Positions 1 to 7,929 of a DNA stretch of 11,747 nucleotides are shown here, one piece after another (position 1 is the first letter of the stretch; each line of letters opens with the position of its first letter). A program made the position numbers and the translations under genes. The notes under the pieces were generated by a model. That model was given only the letters and a program-made list of their open reading frames with translations. It made no database searches and was not told the DNA's origin. The stretch is from an uncultured Chitinophagaceae bacterium (GTDB lineage Bacteria; Bacteroidota; Bacteroidia; Chitinophagales; Chitinophagaceae). The stretch is from positions 1 through 11,747 of the forward strand of contig CAMPGT010000123.1 in NCBI GenBank assembly GCA_946885665.1, written 5' to 3'.

Positions 1-2298
1 GGGCAATGCCGTGTATAACTGCGGGTAGTTGCTTCCTTCTCCCCATATCAATGACTGCCCGAAAGGATTTTTGCCAACGATCCAGAATAACTGTTGCTCA
101 GCAATGTTCGTCAGTTCTTTGTCTTGCAGAAATTTTCCGCAAAGCGCGGCGGCCTTGCCCGTGGAGAGATGGACGGCGGCATTTCCCCTGAATGAGAACC
201 ATACCGGAAAAACACGCAGGTAGTGCTCATCATCCAGCTTGAAACCGTTTTCAAGCTGTTCTTTATAATCTTGCGTTGCACCGCTCCGAATTCCTACCTG
301 TACCTTATAAAAGTTAACTGAATCTTTTACCTCATCAATGTGGTATACACCACTCGGCACCATGCCATAGGGTTCAACATATTTCATGATTTTTTTGAGG
401 TATTCGCCATACATGGTGATCGATTGTTTCCACTTATTGTAATCAGCATGATCCGGCTGCGTTTCACAAAGCGCCGTCAATGCCTGCATGTACACCTGGT
501 CGCGCGATTGGTGCGTGAAATGCACAATAGATTTCCTGGTCAGGTCCCGATAGAAGAATCCCTTTATTTTATCCTTATCGCCAAGTGGTTCTTTACGTTG
601 GCAATCTAAAGTGTATCGTATGGCTTTAGCTGCTTCATCGGCATAATATTTATCCCCCGTTAGTTTATACAGCAAACTTGCGGCAAACGAAATGTTGGCC
701 ATGTACTGACTGTTGGAAGCCATGGCAGCATGATCGCCGCCACCCCCACCACTCATTTCATCAAATCCCTTTTCATCAAATCGTTTCCTGGCAAACGCGT
801 AGTCTTCCATGGCCACTTTGCGGAGATTTTCCTTCAGCATTTTATCGTTTTCTACGGACATAGAAGCGTACGCTTCTATTCCTGCATACACGAAATTTTC
901 AAATGCCCGGTTGTGCACGCGAACCCTGCGGCGCGCGGTAGAATCGTCGCCGGTACCAATAAAACCATCCGTCCACAAATTGGTTCCCCACGTTTGCGCG
1001 CGATAGCCATCACTCAACCGCGATTTGAGCACAAAATCAATTCCCCACTCTGCTTCTTCCATCAAACGGTGATAGAGGTCCATGTTGTTTTTCTCTTTTG
1101 CCCTGTTGGCCATTTCAAGAAGTGAGTAAGCTATCTCGCCGGATTGCAGCGCCTGCTGCGACATATCCGCTGCATCGTGCCACCCCCCGTTAAATGCAAA
1201 AAGTTTTCCGTTGTATGTGCCGTTGAGATCGGTGTGGCAAACGCCATGCTTTCCGGGCACAGGGTATCCGCAGCGTTCACAAAAAATAAAATTCAGCACG
1301 CGCCACGCCGAATTGTCCCAAATATTGCGATTGATGTAGAAGGGCGCGCTGTTAATATCGCCCACACGAATATAATATTGACCTTCTTTTTTGAAATCGC
1401 TGAAATCAATCGACTCGAAATTACCGATGGGTGTCTTCTCCGAATTGATTTTACCCTCGTACACTACACCGTGAGATATATTGTCGACCAGTTGGAAGCT
1501 GCCCTTGTTGTTCTTTACGCGTACTATCGCTGATTTCTCACTCTGCACGCCGTAACCGGTGGTGGAATAAATGATCCGGTTTTCTGCGGACACCCAACCG
1601 GTTACCACTTCGGGATTCTCAATGGATTCCAGCGTCACGGCATCAATGTCGAACTTTAACGAATCGCCCATGGTGCGCTCTTTTCCGAATACTTCTATCG
1701 CAAAAGATATTTTTGTGACTTTGTCGCGCGGTAACCCGGTCATTTCAACAAAACACTCGTTCCACTGTCCGTTGATCAGGTTGATCTCATGGTATCCTTC
1801 ACGTTCATACTTGTCTGGCACTTTGATCTTACCGTCGTTCTCCACATATAAATTGAGATAAATGCTGCGCGCCCCTTCGCAATTGGGATAGATGTAAAGT
1901 TTGATGCGGTTATATTTTTCCCAGTTTTTTCCGCCCACGTCGAAACTTGCGAGGGACGTGCCAAAACCCAGGCCCCATCCTAAAAATTGAGGATAAGTGG
2001 TAGGCGCGACCAACCGGAGGCTGTGTTTGCCCGAAATGCTTCTTTCAGACGACAGCGACACTCCGCCAATTCCTTTATGCGTCCACTTGTTCATGCTCTC
2101 CATATCGCAGAGCATTTCTGATGTGAGCACCTTTTTGGTGAGTCCAAACGATTCGAATGATTTACTGTAATCGAGCGGCAATGGCGCATGCACGTAGCCT
2201 GTCTTGCGGATATCTGCTTTCAGCTTTTCGTCAATCTGCGCGAATAATACATTGGTGGCGCAAACAGCCAGCCATGCGAGTGCTAATAATTTTCTCAT
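1..2298 (-). CDS. Secreted glycoside hydrolase family 9 protein with N-terminal beta-sandwich and CelD_N-like Ig domain (3' end cut by window)
   Basis: The frame is open from the ATG at 2296-2298 to base 1, giving 766 residues without a stop; the C-terminus lies outside the window. Residues 1-21 form a Sec signal peptide ending LFAQ, so the protein is exported. Residues about 55-225 look like a jelly-roll carbohydrate-binding or galactose-binding-like domain (opening CDMESMNKW, then a GKHSLRL strand). Residues about 245-325 resemble the CelD_N Ig-like domain that precedes many GH9 catalytic domains. The (alpha/alpha)6 GH9 domain starts near 328. Its catalytic-base motif is GGWHDAAD at 371-378, matching the family GGWYDAGD with both aspartates (D375, D378) kept. 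Near the edge, WIVGKNPFGQSLIWGEG (739-755) matches the late GH9 region. The catalytic acid Glu would lie beyond the edge. GH9 enzymes are mostly inverting endo-beta-1,4-glucanases, but exo-glucosaminidases also occur, so the substrate is not fixed. No clear Shine-Dalgarno precedes the ATG. Confidence 0.88.
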   Translation of the reverse strand, partial: MRKLLALAWLAVCATNVLFAQIDEKLKADIRKTGYVHAPLPLDYSKSFESFGLTKKVLTSEMLCDMESMNKWTHKGIGGVSLSSERSISGKHSLRLVAPTTYPQFLGWGLGFGTSLASFDVGGKNWEKYNRIKLYIYPNCEGARSIYLNLYVENDGKIKVPDKYEREGYHEINLINGQWNECFVEMTGLPRDKVTKISFAIEVFGKERTMGDSLKFDIDAVTLESIENPEVVTGWVSAENRIIYSTTGYGVQSEKSAIVRVKNNKGSFQLVDNISHGVVYEGKINSEKTPIGNFESIDFSDFKKEGQYYIRVGDINSAPFYINRNIWDNSAWRVLNFIFCERCGYPVPGKHGVCHTDLNGTYNGKLFAFNGGWHDAADMSQQALQSGEIAYSLLEMANRAKEKNNMDLYHRLMEEAEWGIDFVLKSRLSDGYRAQTWGTNLWTDGFIGTGDDSTARRRVRVHNRAFENFVYAGIEAYASMSVENDKMLKENLRKVAMEDYAFARKRFDEKGFDEMSGGGGGDHAAMASNSQYMANISFAASLLYKLTGDKYYADEAAKAIRYTLDCQRKEPLGDKDKIKGFFYRDLTRKSIVHFTHQSRDQVYMQALTALCETQPDHADYNKWKQSITMYGEYLKKIMKYVEPYGMVPSGVYHIDEVKDSVNFYKVQVGIRSGATQDYKEQLENGFKLDDEHYLRVFPVWFSFRGNAAVHLSTGKAAALCGKFLQDKELTNIAEQQLFWIVGKNPFGQSLIWGEGSNYPQLYTALP

Positions 2299-2321
2299 AT
2301 AATATAGATAGAGGAGAAGGG

Positions 2322-2349
2322 AAAAATTATTTATATGTGAATATATTAA
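2322..2349 (-). promoter_or_regulatory. Possible Bacteroidota-type promoter for the GH9 gene
   Basis: On the minus strand TAATTTTT (2329-2322) resembles the Bacteroidota -7 element TAnnTTTG with one mismatch. A weak TTA at 2349-2347 lies about 20 bases upstream, where the -33 TTG would be expected. The element is 24 bases from the GH9 ATG. The interval between the two boxes contains the inverted repeat TATAT-GTGA-ATATA (2332-2345). The region is AT-rich, so chance matches are likely. Confidence 0.22.
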
Positions 2350-2446
2350 CCAGTCATCAAACAACCATAAAGAGATTCGGCATGCACATTCTTGCCGGAT
2401 TATTTATCTTCGGAAACCGGATGGATAACTGAAAACCTGTACTGTT

Positions 2447-3025
2447 ATGTTTGAAGCGATAAGAGCGTATTATCGTAACCTGGTTCCGCGCTTGTCTGAC
2501 GACGATTTGGCTGCGCTGGAAGAATGCCTTAGTGTTCGCGATATACAAAAGGGAGACTTCCTTGTCAGGGCAGGGCAGGTGTGCAAATGCGTGTCGTTTG
2601 TAAACAAGGGCCTTGTACGACTCTATTACACCATCGATGGCAAAGATATCTCGATAGGCTTCGCCGCTGCCGGCGACTATACCGCCGAATATGAAAGTTT
2701 TCTTACGCGCAAACCTGCTGCACAGAATATTGGTGCGCTGAGCGATGCACAGGTCATTGATCTTGCTTTCGACGACATGCAGCGTTTGTACCGGGAAAAC
2801 CCCGCCTTCCAGGAATTCGGCAGAAAGATTGCAGAATTTCTTTTCATTTCACTTAACCAGCGCAATACCGCATTGCTCGCGCTAACGCCCGAGGACCGCT
2901 ATCGAAATATGATTGCCAACAATCCGCAGTTATTGCAACAGGTGCCGCAGTATATGCTGGCGTCCTGGATTGGCGTTACACCCGAACACCTCAGCCGCAT
3001 CCGTAAAAAGATGAGCAGCCATTGA
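2447..3025 (+). CDS. Crp/Fnr family transcriptional regulator
   Basis: This 192-residue protein has the layout of the Crp/Fnr superfamily as found in Bacteroidota. A cyclic-nucleotide-binding-type beta-roll spans about residues 22-115 (KGDFLVRAGQ at 35-44, FVNKGLVRLYY at 51-61). A dimerisation helix covers about 115-145. The C-terminal helix-turn-helix at about 166-189 carries the family sequence GVTPEHLSRIRKK, preceded by LTPEDRYRNM. The canonical cAMP-contacting signature (GE near the roll tip followed by R-S/T-A) is absent; the equivalent stretch is AAGDYTAEYESFLTRKPAA. It therefore probably does not sense cAMP, and its ligand is unknown. No Fnr-type cysteine cluster is seen. It is divergent from the GH9 gene with a 148-base gap, and heads a plus-strand run of four genes, so it may regulate either side. 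The ATG at 2447 is the natural start for the family; no strong ribosome binding site is visible. Confidence 0.9.
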   Translation: MFEAIRAYYRNLVPRLSDDDLAALEECLSVRDIQKGDFLVRAGQVCKCVSFVNKGLVRLYYTIDGKDISIGFAAAGDYTAEYESFLTRKPAAQNIGALSDAQVIDLAFDDMQRLYRENPAFQEFGRKIAEFLFISLNQRNTALLALTPEDRYRNMIANNPQLLQQVPQYMLASWIGVTPEHLSRIRKKMSSH

Positions 3026-3126
3026 TATTCATCAATAAGGGCCGCTTCCGAACCTTCTTAACATTTATCAACGAAAACGACCGTCGTGCAAGTGAAATTT
3101 GTATCGAAATCATAAAACATTCCGCT

Positions 3127-3885
3127 ATGAATTTCATCAATGAATTAAGAAGAAAGAACCCGGTATTGTTTTGGTATGGTGCGCTGAATTTTGCGGGCGC
3201 AGCCGTATGTATCTTTTTAATACAAACAACCGAAATACGGGTCAATAACATCAACGCTTTTATTAAGCCGCTTAAGTTTTATTTGTCTATTGCAATATTT
3301 TGCTGGACGATGGGCTGGCTGCTGCACTACCTGCAAAGACCTTCGAAGGTGAGAGCCTACAACATCATGGCAGTGATCGTGTTTACTTTTGAGATTTTTG
3401 TGATTACGTGGCAGGCTGCAAACGGCAGGTTGTCGCACTTCAATAACGATACTGTTTTATATGCCTGGCTGTTCAGGCTGATGGGTATGGCCATCGTCTT
3501 TCTTACATTCTGGACCGGTTATATCGGAATATTGTTTTTTAAGAAGAAAGACTGGACACTGCCGATGCCGCTCGTCTGGGGCATCCGCCTCGGCATTTTG
3601 TGTTTTGTGTTTTTTGCTTTGGAAGGAGGCGTAATGGCCGCGCTGCTAAGACATACCGTAGGGGGTGACGATGGCGGTAAGGGTTTGCCGCTGATCAACT
3701 GGAACAAGGAGCATGGCGATCTGCGCATTGCGCATTTTCTCGGCATGCACTCACTTCAAATATTTCCGTTGTTTGGATATTACATCGCCACCAGCAGCAA
3801 AACGACCATCACCTTTGCCGCATTTTACGTTGGCCTGGTGGTGGCGGTGCTGGTTCAGGCGCTGATGGGTTTGCCGTTATTTTGA
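3127..3885 (+). CDS. Uncharacterised seven-helix integral membrane protein
   Basis: I read this as a 252-residue inner-membrane protein starting at ATG 3127. Hydrophobic segments lie at about 12-32, 48-68, 76-95, 112-136, 147-171, 200-220 and 227-249. The frame stays open back to a TTG at 3022 overlapping the end of the regulator gene. That upstream part is polar, poorly structured and lacks other Met codons, so I prefer the ATG. A polar loop between helices 5 and 6 (residues 178-198) is glycine- and aspartate-rich (GGDDGGKGLPLINW), followed by HGDLRIAHFLGMHSLQ at 196-211. That stretch puts His203 and His208 at the mouth of helix 6. Together with KPLKFYLSIAIF (47-58) and WTMGWLL (60-66), these blocks look like the conserved signature of a family I recall only as hypothetical. 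No enzyme or transporter motif is recognised. It is 101 bases after the regulator gene and 19 bases before the oxidoreductase gene, so co-transcription with the latter is likely. Confidence 0.82.
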   Translation: MNFINELRRKNPVLFWYGALNFAGAAVCIFLIQTTEIRVNNINAFIKPLKFYLSIAIFCWTMGWLLHYLQRPSKVRAYNIMAVIVFTFEIFVITWQAANGRLSHFNNDTVLYAWLFRLMGMAIVFLTFWTGYIGILFFKKKDWTLPMPLVWGIRLGILCFVFFALEGGVMAALLRHTVGGDDGGKGLPLINWNKEHGDLRIAHFLGMHSLQIFPLFGYYIATSSKTTITFAAFYVGLVVAVLVQALMGLPLF

Positions 3886-3904
3886 TGCTGCCTAACTTGC
3901 AGTC

Positions 3905-4912
3905 ATGACAGGCAAACAACTACAGGAGATTCCGCTTTCTATTCTCGACCTGGCCCCGATCACTGCGGGCAACTCGGCCGAAGCAACTTTTAAAAACAGT
4001 TTACTGCTGGCGCAACGTGCCGAAGAACTGGGATACCACCGGTACTGGCTTGCAGAACATCACAACACTGAAAGTGTGGCCAGCTCGGCAACCGCGGTGT
4101 TGATAGGATACATCGCCGGCGGCACAACGACCATGCGTGTGGGCAGTGGCGGCGTCATGCTGCCGAACCACGCGCCGTTGGTGGTGGCCGAACAATTTGG
4201 TACGCTCGCTTCGCTGTATCCGGGCCGCATAGACCTGGGGCTGGGACGTGCGCCAGGCACCGACCAGCTAACGGCGATGGCACTGCGTCGCAACCGCATC
4301 GAATCTGTGCACGACTTCCCCGAGGACGTCATAGCATTGCAAAATTATTTTTCGAAGGAAAACAGCACGGCGAAGGTCCGCGCCATTCCGGGTGAGGGCC
4401 TCGACATTCCGATATGGATTCTGGGTTCGAGTACCGATAGCGCACGACTGGCCGCATTGCTCGGTCTGCCTTATGCTTTTGCCAGCCACTTTGCGCCGAC
4501 GCAATTTATTGCCGCGATGGATATCTATCGAAACACTTTCCGTCCGTCGAAGTACCTCGATAAACCGTACATGATGGCTTGTATCAACGTGATAGCAGCC
4601 GACACCGACGGTGAGGCGGAGCGTTTGGTAACGTCTTTTTACCAGTTGGCGCTTGGATTGGTAACGGGCATGAGGAAGCCGCTGCAACCGCCCGTTGACA
4701 ATATGGACAACTTGTGGAACGAATACCAGGAGGCAATGGTGAAACAGATGATGCTATACACGTTCGTTGGCGGAAAGGACAAAATCAACAATGAACTCTC
4801 TTTGTTCCAGCAACAGACGCAACTGGATGAAATGATGGTGACGAGCCATATTTACGACCCCGGCGCGCGTATTCACAGCTATGAAGTGCTAAAGGCGGCG
4901 CAAAACGGATAA
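3905..4912 (+). CDS. LLM-class flavin-dependent oxidoreductase (luciferase-family group 1, YhbW-like)
   Basis: This 335-residue soluble protein belongs to the bacterial luciferase-like monooxygenase superfamily, an F420- or FMN-using TIM-barrel fold. It fits the subgroup represented by E. coli YhbW. Diagnostic blocks are [10 protein letters not shown] at 10-19, [11 protein letters not shown] at 44-54 with the conserved EHH, and [13 protein letters not shown] at 80-92. [25 protein letters not shown] follows at 94-118. [10 protein letters not shown] (171-180) and FASHFAP (192-198) match the flavin-phosphate region. Length is normal for the family and no domain is missing. These enzymes oxidise small organic molecules with reduced flavin, but substrates in this subgroup are largely unknown, so no reaction can be assigned. 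The start is the ATG at 3905, 19 bases after the membrane protein stop. There is no signal peptide, so it is cytoplasmic. Confidence 0.92.
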   Translation: MTGKQLQEIPLSILDLAPITAGNSAEATFKNSLLLAQRAEELGYHRYWLAEHHNTESVASSATAVLIGYIAGGTTTMRVGSGGVMLPNHAPLVVAEQFGTLASLYPGRIDLGLGRAPGTDQLTAMALRRNRIESVHDFPEDVIALQNYFSKENSTAKVRAIPGEGLDIPIWILGSSTDSARLAALLGLPYAFASHFAPTQFIAAMDIYRNTFRPSKYLDKPYMMACINVIAADTDGEAERLVTSFYQLALGLVTGMRKPLQPPVDNMDNLWNEYQEAMVKQMMLYTFVGGKDKINNELSLFQQQTQLDEMMVTSHIYDPGARIHSYEVLKAAQNG

Positions 4913-4930
4913 GCCGGTACAAAGCCGGTA
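4911..4930. repeat. Short 9-base direct repeat at the oxidoreductase stop codon
   Basis: AAGCCGGTA occurs at 4911-4919 and again at 4922-4930, an 11-base period. The first copy overlaps the oxidoreductase stop codon. The second copy and the following ACGCTACGG could form a small bulged hairpin, but there is no U-run after it, so I do not call a terminator. The function is unknown and it may be a chance duplication. Confidence 0.4.
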
Positions 4931-4985
4931 ACGCTACGGTAGACAAGGGTGGAATGAAATTATCTGTAGAATAAGGAAAAATTTC

Positions 4986-5765
4986 ATGAAACAGCAAATA
5001 CGAAGGGAAAGAAGTAAGCTGGTGATGTTGATCGAGCATTTGTTGGAGGGTCCTATGGTCTTCCTGGGATTTGTATGGCTCGTTCTATTAGTGATTGAAT
5101 TGGTGTGGGGTTTGAGCCCCGTATTGGAAACCTGCAGTCTCATCATCTGGGCACTGTTCATCATTGATTTTCTGCTGAAATTCTTTATTGCGCCGGTCAA
5201 AATGCAATACCTGAAGAAGAACTGGCTCACCGCGGTATCGCTCATCATTCCTGCCTTTCGTGTTCTTCGCATATTCAGAGTCATGCGATTGTTTCGTGGT
5301 GTGAGAGTGGTAAAAGTGGTGGCTTCCCTTAACCGCAGCATGAGAAGCCTTGGCGCAACCATGAACCGCCGTGGATTTGGATATGTCGTGCTTCTTACCC
5401 TGATCGTTACATTCGGCGGCGCCGCGGGAATGTTCGCGATCGAAAAAAACAATCCCGGGTTTGAAAATTATGGTATGGCGCTGTGGTGGACATCAATGCG
5501 GGTGATCACCGCAGGCAGCGACTTCTGGCCCATTACAGCCGAGGGCCGTGTTCTCGCGTTCATACTTTCGCTTTTTGGTTATGCTATATTCGGATATGTT
5601 ACGGCCACGCTGGCTACTTTTTTTATCGGCCGGGATGCCGAAGAGAAGGATGCGCCGCTGGCAGGGGCGAAGGAAGTGGAGGAGTTGAAAAAACTTTTAC
5701 TTTCACTGTCGCAAAAGCTGGAAACACAAAATCCGGAAATCAGGGCTGAACGGCGGCAGGGTTGA
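4986..5765 (+). CDS. Voltage-gated-type ion channel (six-helix, single subunit) with non-canonical pore filter
   Basis: This 259-residue membrane protein has the six-helix voltage-gated cation channel layout. S1 lies at about 22-42, S2 at about 50-68, S3 at about 80-90 and S4 at 91-111. The S5 helix spans about 131-153, the pore helix and filter about 164-183, and S6 about 187-214. S4 is textbook: basic residues every third position at 92, 95, 98, 101, 104, 107 and 110. The filter reads TAGSD (175-179) followed by FWP, whereas potassium channels have TVGYGD at this place. Ion selectivity therefore cannot be assumed to be K+. The remaining pore surroundings (ALWWTSMR before, EGRVLAFIL after) are typical of the family. 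The tail (about 226-248) is a charged heptad-like helix that could assemble the tetramer. AAGGA at 4973-4977 is a plausible ribosome binding site for ATG 4986. The 3' end overlaps the convergent sialidase-like gene by 26 bases. Confidence 0.88.
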   Translation: MKQQIRRERSKLVMLIEHLLEGPMVFLGFVWLVLLVIELVWGLSPVLETCSLIIWALFIIDFLLKFFIAPVKMQYLKKNWLTAVSLIIPAFRVLRIFRVMRLFRGVRVVKVVASLNRSMRSLGATMNRRGFGYVVLLTLIVTFGGAAGMFAIEKNNPGFENYGMALWWTSMRVITAGSDFWPITAEGRVLAFILSLFGYAIFGYVTATLATFFIGRDAEEKDAPLAGAKEVEELKKLLLSLSQKLETQNPEIRAERRQG

Positions 5766-7920
5766 TGACGACATATTTGATGGATTTCGCTGCACTGCCC
5801 GGATGATAGGAATAAGTGATGTGCAGCAAACCATCGGCCGTTTGAAACATGCCGGGGTACGAATAATTCCCATCTTCCTTTTCATGTTGTTCAAGTGGAA
5901 GTTTCCATTTCCAGGTGACGCCTTCGTCGTCCGAAATAAACAGGGACAACCTGTATCTCCCATCATCCACATCGTTACCCACGAAGGCCCACTTACCGTC
6001 CTGGAGATTCAGCAATTCGACGCTTGCCGTATTGGGAATACCGGTTTTCATTGCGGCTGACCAGGACTCACCGTTATCTGTCGAAACGCTGCGTTGCACG
6101 CGTGTGGGTTCATCTCCGCTGTCGCGCATCATGGCTACGATCGTTCCATCATTTTTTATGGCGAGCGCCGGTTGAATAGGACCCCTGCCAACAATCGGCA
6201 GCGACGGCTTCCACGTGTCACCGTCATCATCGGACAGGGCCACGATAGACATGTTGAGCCCGTCGGAATATAATGGCAGCAATATTCTTCCGTTTTTTAA
6301 CTGCAGCGGTTGTATCCTTGTCATCCAACCATAACTTCTCTTCTCCGGCTCGCTGCTGGCTTGCCTGATCATGTCGTCATAGCGGGGCGCATAAGCCGCC
6401 CATCCATTTGTGTTTGGTGGCAGCGCTTTCAGTTTCGTGTTTACTTCTTTTGAAAAATCAATCCCGGGCTTCAGCAAAATATTGTCCTGCCAGTTCCAGG
6501 CCGGAGCGCCATCGCCCTTGAAGTTGGTGGCGGTTTTATAGCGTAATAGCGATTGCTCCCATTGATTGGCCTGCACGGCGATCCAGAAGAGAAACAGTTT
6601 TCCTTTTTTGTTCACAAACAAAACGGGGTTGCAGTCGGGCAACCCGTACGTATCGGCCATCACAAAGGGCGCCGACCATTTCTTTGCTCCTTTTTTCAAA
6701 CGTGCGCCCATGATCTTTACATCATCGGCGGTGCGCTCACCGCTGCCGTAAAACCAGGCTGCGAGCATGTCGCCGTTGGGCAAGCCTGCTATCGTGCTGC
6801 CATGCACATGTTTTTCCTGCAGCGGAAATATCAGTTGCTCTGTCACGAATGCTTTGTTGCGTTGCGCCGTTCCGAAACTGATTTTGCCCTTCCAGAATGC
6901 GATGCTTTCCCGGTTCCACGTGTAGCAGGCAACCAGGTTTCCATTCTCATAAAACATATCCGGGTAGGAAAGTTCATCATCTCCTTTTCCTTTTTCAATA
7001 TCGAAATGATAGGACCAGGTTTTGCCATTATCGGTTGAAACACTTACGGTAATCGGAAATCTCTTACCCCAGTTTTTGTCAACCGGATTGTAGATAACTG
7101 CAACAGTGTCGCCATTGATGTGTGCCACGTCGATCCCGCTGTTGTTATTGGGAAGGGTTGTTTTATACACCGGGCTCCATGTTTTTCCATAATCTTTCGA
7201 GTCGCTCCGGCAAACTGCGCCGGCAGAACTTCTGAGCAGCATGTGTACGTGCCCGGGTGCCGACTCCCATAGTGCCGGTTGAATAATTCCCTCGCCGGTA
7301 ATCGCTTTCCTGTCTATTGGCAAGGTGTCCGATGCGGTCCACGTCTTGCCGGCATCTTCACTTCGATCCACGAAAGCGTTCCATACGCGGTTGCGTTCAA
7401 TCGAAGCGGGAGCAATCCATGTGCCATCCGATAGAATTATCGGCTGGTTGCGAACGGGCCCCCTGCCGCCTTTGTCGCCCTGCACCAGCTCGCGCGGTGT
7501 GGACCATGTTTCTCCTTCATCGGCCGATTCCATGATCCACGTTTCCCAATAGTCTATTTCTTTTCCTACTTTAAAAAAGAGATAAATTTTTCCGTTGTCT
7601 TTAAAGAGTACAGGGTTCCAATGCGGTTCGTTCCTGATCTTCACCGCAAGGTGCGGCGGCGACCAGTTACCCGGTCTGCCCTTCGCCATCCATATTCCCA
7701 CGTCGTTGTTTTTTTCTTCGGTACCGGCAAACCATGCAAACAGGTATTGTCCCTCTTTAAGACCAATCAGTGTGGAGGCATGGCACTGTTTAAAGGGCCG
7801 GTTCTTTCCAAAAATATGTTCGTACGAAGTGGTGCTAATTGAAATTTTCGAAGTAGGTGTTTGGGCCGCTGCCTGAATGTTCCATAAAAGTAACAGGGCG
7901 GCCAATTGGATCGTTCTCAT
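5740..7920 (-). CDS. Secreted sialidase-like protein with two tandem BNR/Asp-box propeller domains
   Basis: This 726-residue protein starts with a signal peptide (residues 1-20, ending AAAQ). It consists of two homologous sialidase-type beta-propeller domains, about 45-350 and 370-720. Seven Asp boxes (S-x-D-x-G-x-T/S-W) are visible at 132-139, 187-194, 241-248, 295-302, 563-570, 613-620 and 663-670. Matching blocks show the duplication: HASTLIGLKEG (47-57) and HGSTIAGLPNG (373-383); WNPVLFKDNGK (101-111) and CNPVLFVNKKGK (430-441); SYPDMF (318-323) and SYPGMF (687-692). Classical GH33 sialidases have one six-bladed propeller with an Arg triad and a Tyr/Glu nucleophile; I cannot place that full set by eye, so sialidase activity is inference. 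It is the last gene of a cassette with an aldolase (9-base gap) and a symporter, which fits release of an acidic sugar. The protein should be periplasmic or extracellular. ATG 7920 is chosen because the signal peptide begins there. Confidence 0.85.
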   Translation of the reverse strand: MRTIQLAALLLLWNIQAAAQTPTSKISISTTSYEHIFGKNRPFKQCHASTLIGLKEGQYLFAWFAGTEEKNNDVGIWMAKGRPGNWSPPHLAVKIRNEPHWNPVLFKDNGKIYLFFKVGKEIDYWETWIMESADEGETWSTPRELVQGDKGGRGPVRNQPIILSDGTWIAPASIERNRVWNAFVDRSEDAGKTWTASDTLPIDRKAITGEGIIQPALWESAPGHVHMLLRSSAGAVCRSDSKDYGKTWSPVYKTTLPNNNSGIDVAHINGDTVAVIYNPVDKNWGKRFPITVSVSTDNGKTWSYHFDIEKGKGDDELSYPDMFYENGNLVACYTWNRESIAFWKGKISFGTAQRNKAFVTEQLIFPLQEKHVHGSTIAGLPNGDMLAAWFYGSGERTADDVKIMGARLKKGAKKWSAPFVMADTYGLPDCNPVLFVNKKGKLFLFWIAVQANQWEQSLLRYKTATNFKGDGAPAWNWQDNILLKPGIDFSKEVNTKLKALPPNTNGWAAYAPRYDDMIRQASSEPEKRSYGWMTRIQPLQLKNGRILLPLYSDGLNMSIVALSDDDGDTWKPSLPIVGRGPIQPALAIKNDGTIVAMMRDSGDEPTRVQRSVSTDNGESWSAAMKTGIPNTASVELLNLQDGKWAFVGNDVDDGRYRLSLFISDDEGVTWKWKLPLEQHEKEDGNYSYPGMFQTADGLLHITYSYHPGSAAKSIKYVVINPAAVQP

Positions 7921-7929
7921 CGTATAATA

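Noticed and set aside
340..1533. Plus-strand open frames of 89-131 codons opposite the GH9 gene
   Set aside because: They are antisense to a clear multidomain enzyme and show no domain, signal or start context.
3022..3126. N-terminal extension of the membrane protein from a TTG overlapping the regulator stop codon
   Set aside because: The 35 extra residues are polar and not membrane-like, TTG is a rare start, and ATG 3127 opens directly onto a normal first helix.
4268..4687. 139-codon minus-strand frame opposite the oxidoreductase
   Set aside because: The plus strand encodes conserved luciferase-family blocks across this whole stretch.
4934..5452. 172-codon minus-strand frame opposite the ion channel
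   Set aside because: The plus strand has an intact S1-S4 voltage sensor with periodic arginines; the reverse frame is low-complexity basic sequence.
6553..7038. 161-codon plus-strand frame inside the sialidase-like gene
   Set aside because: Antisense to a well-supported propeller repeat region with Asp boxes; composition is that of a reverse-frame shadow.
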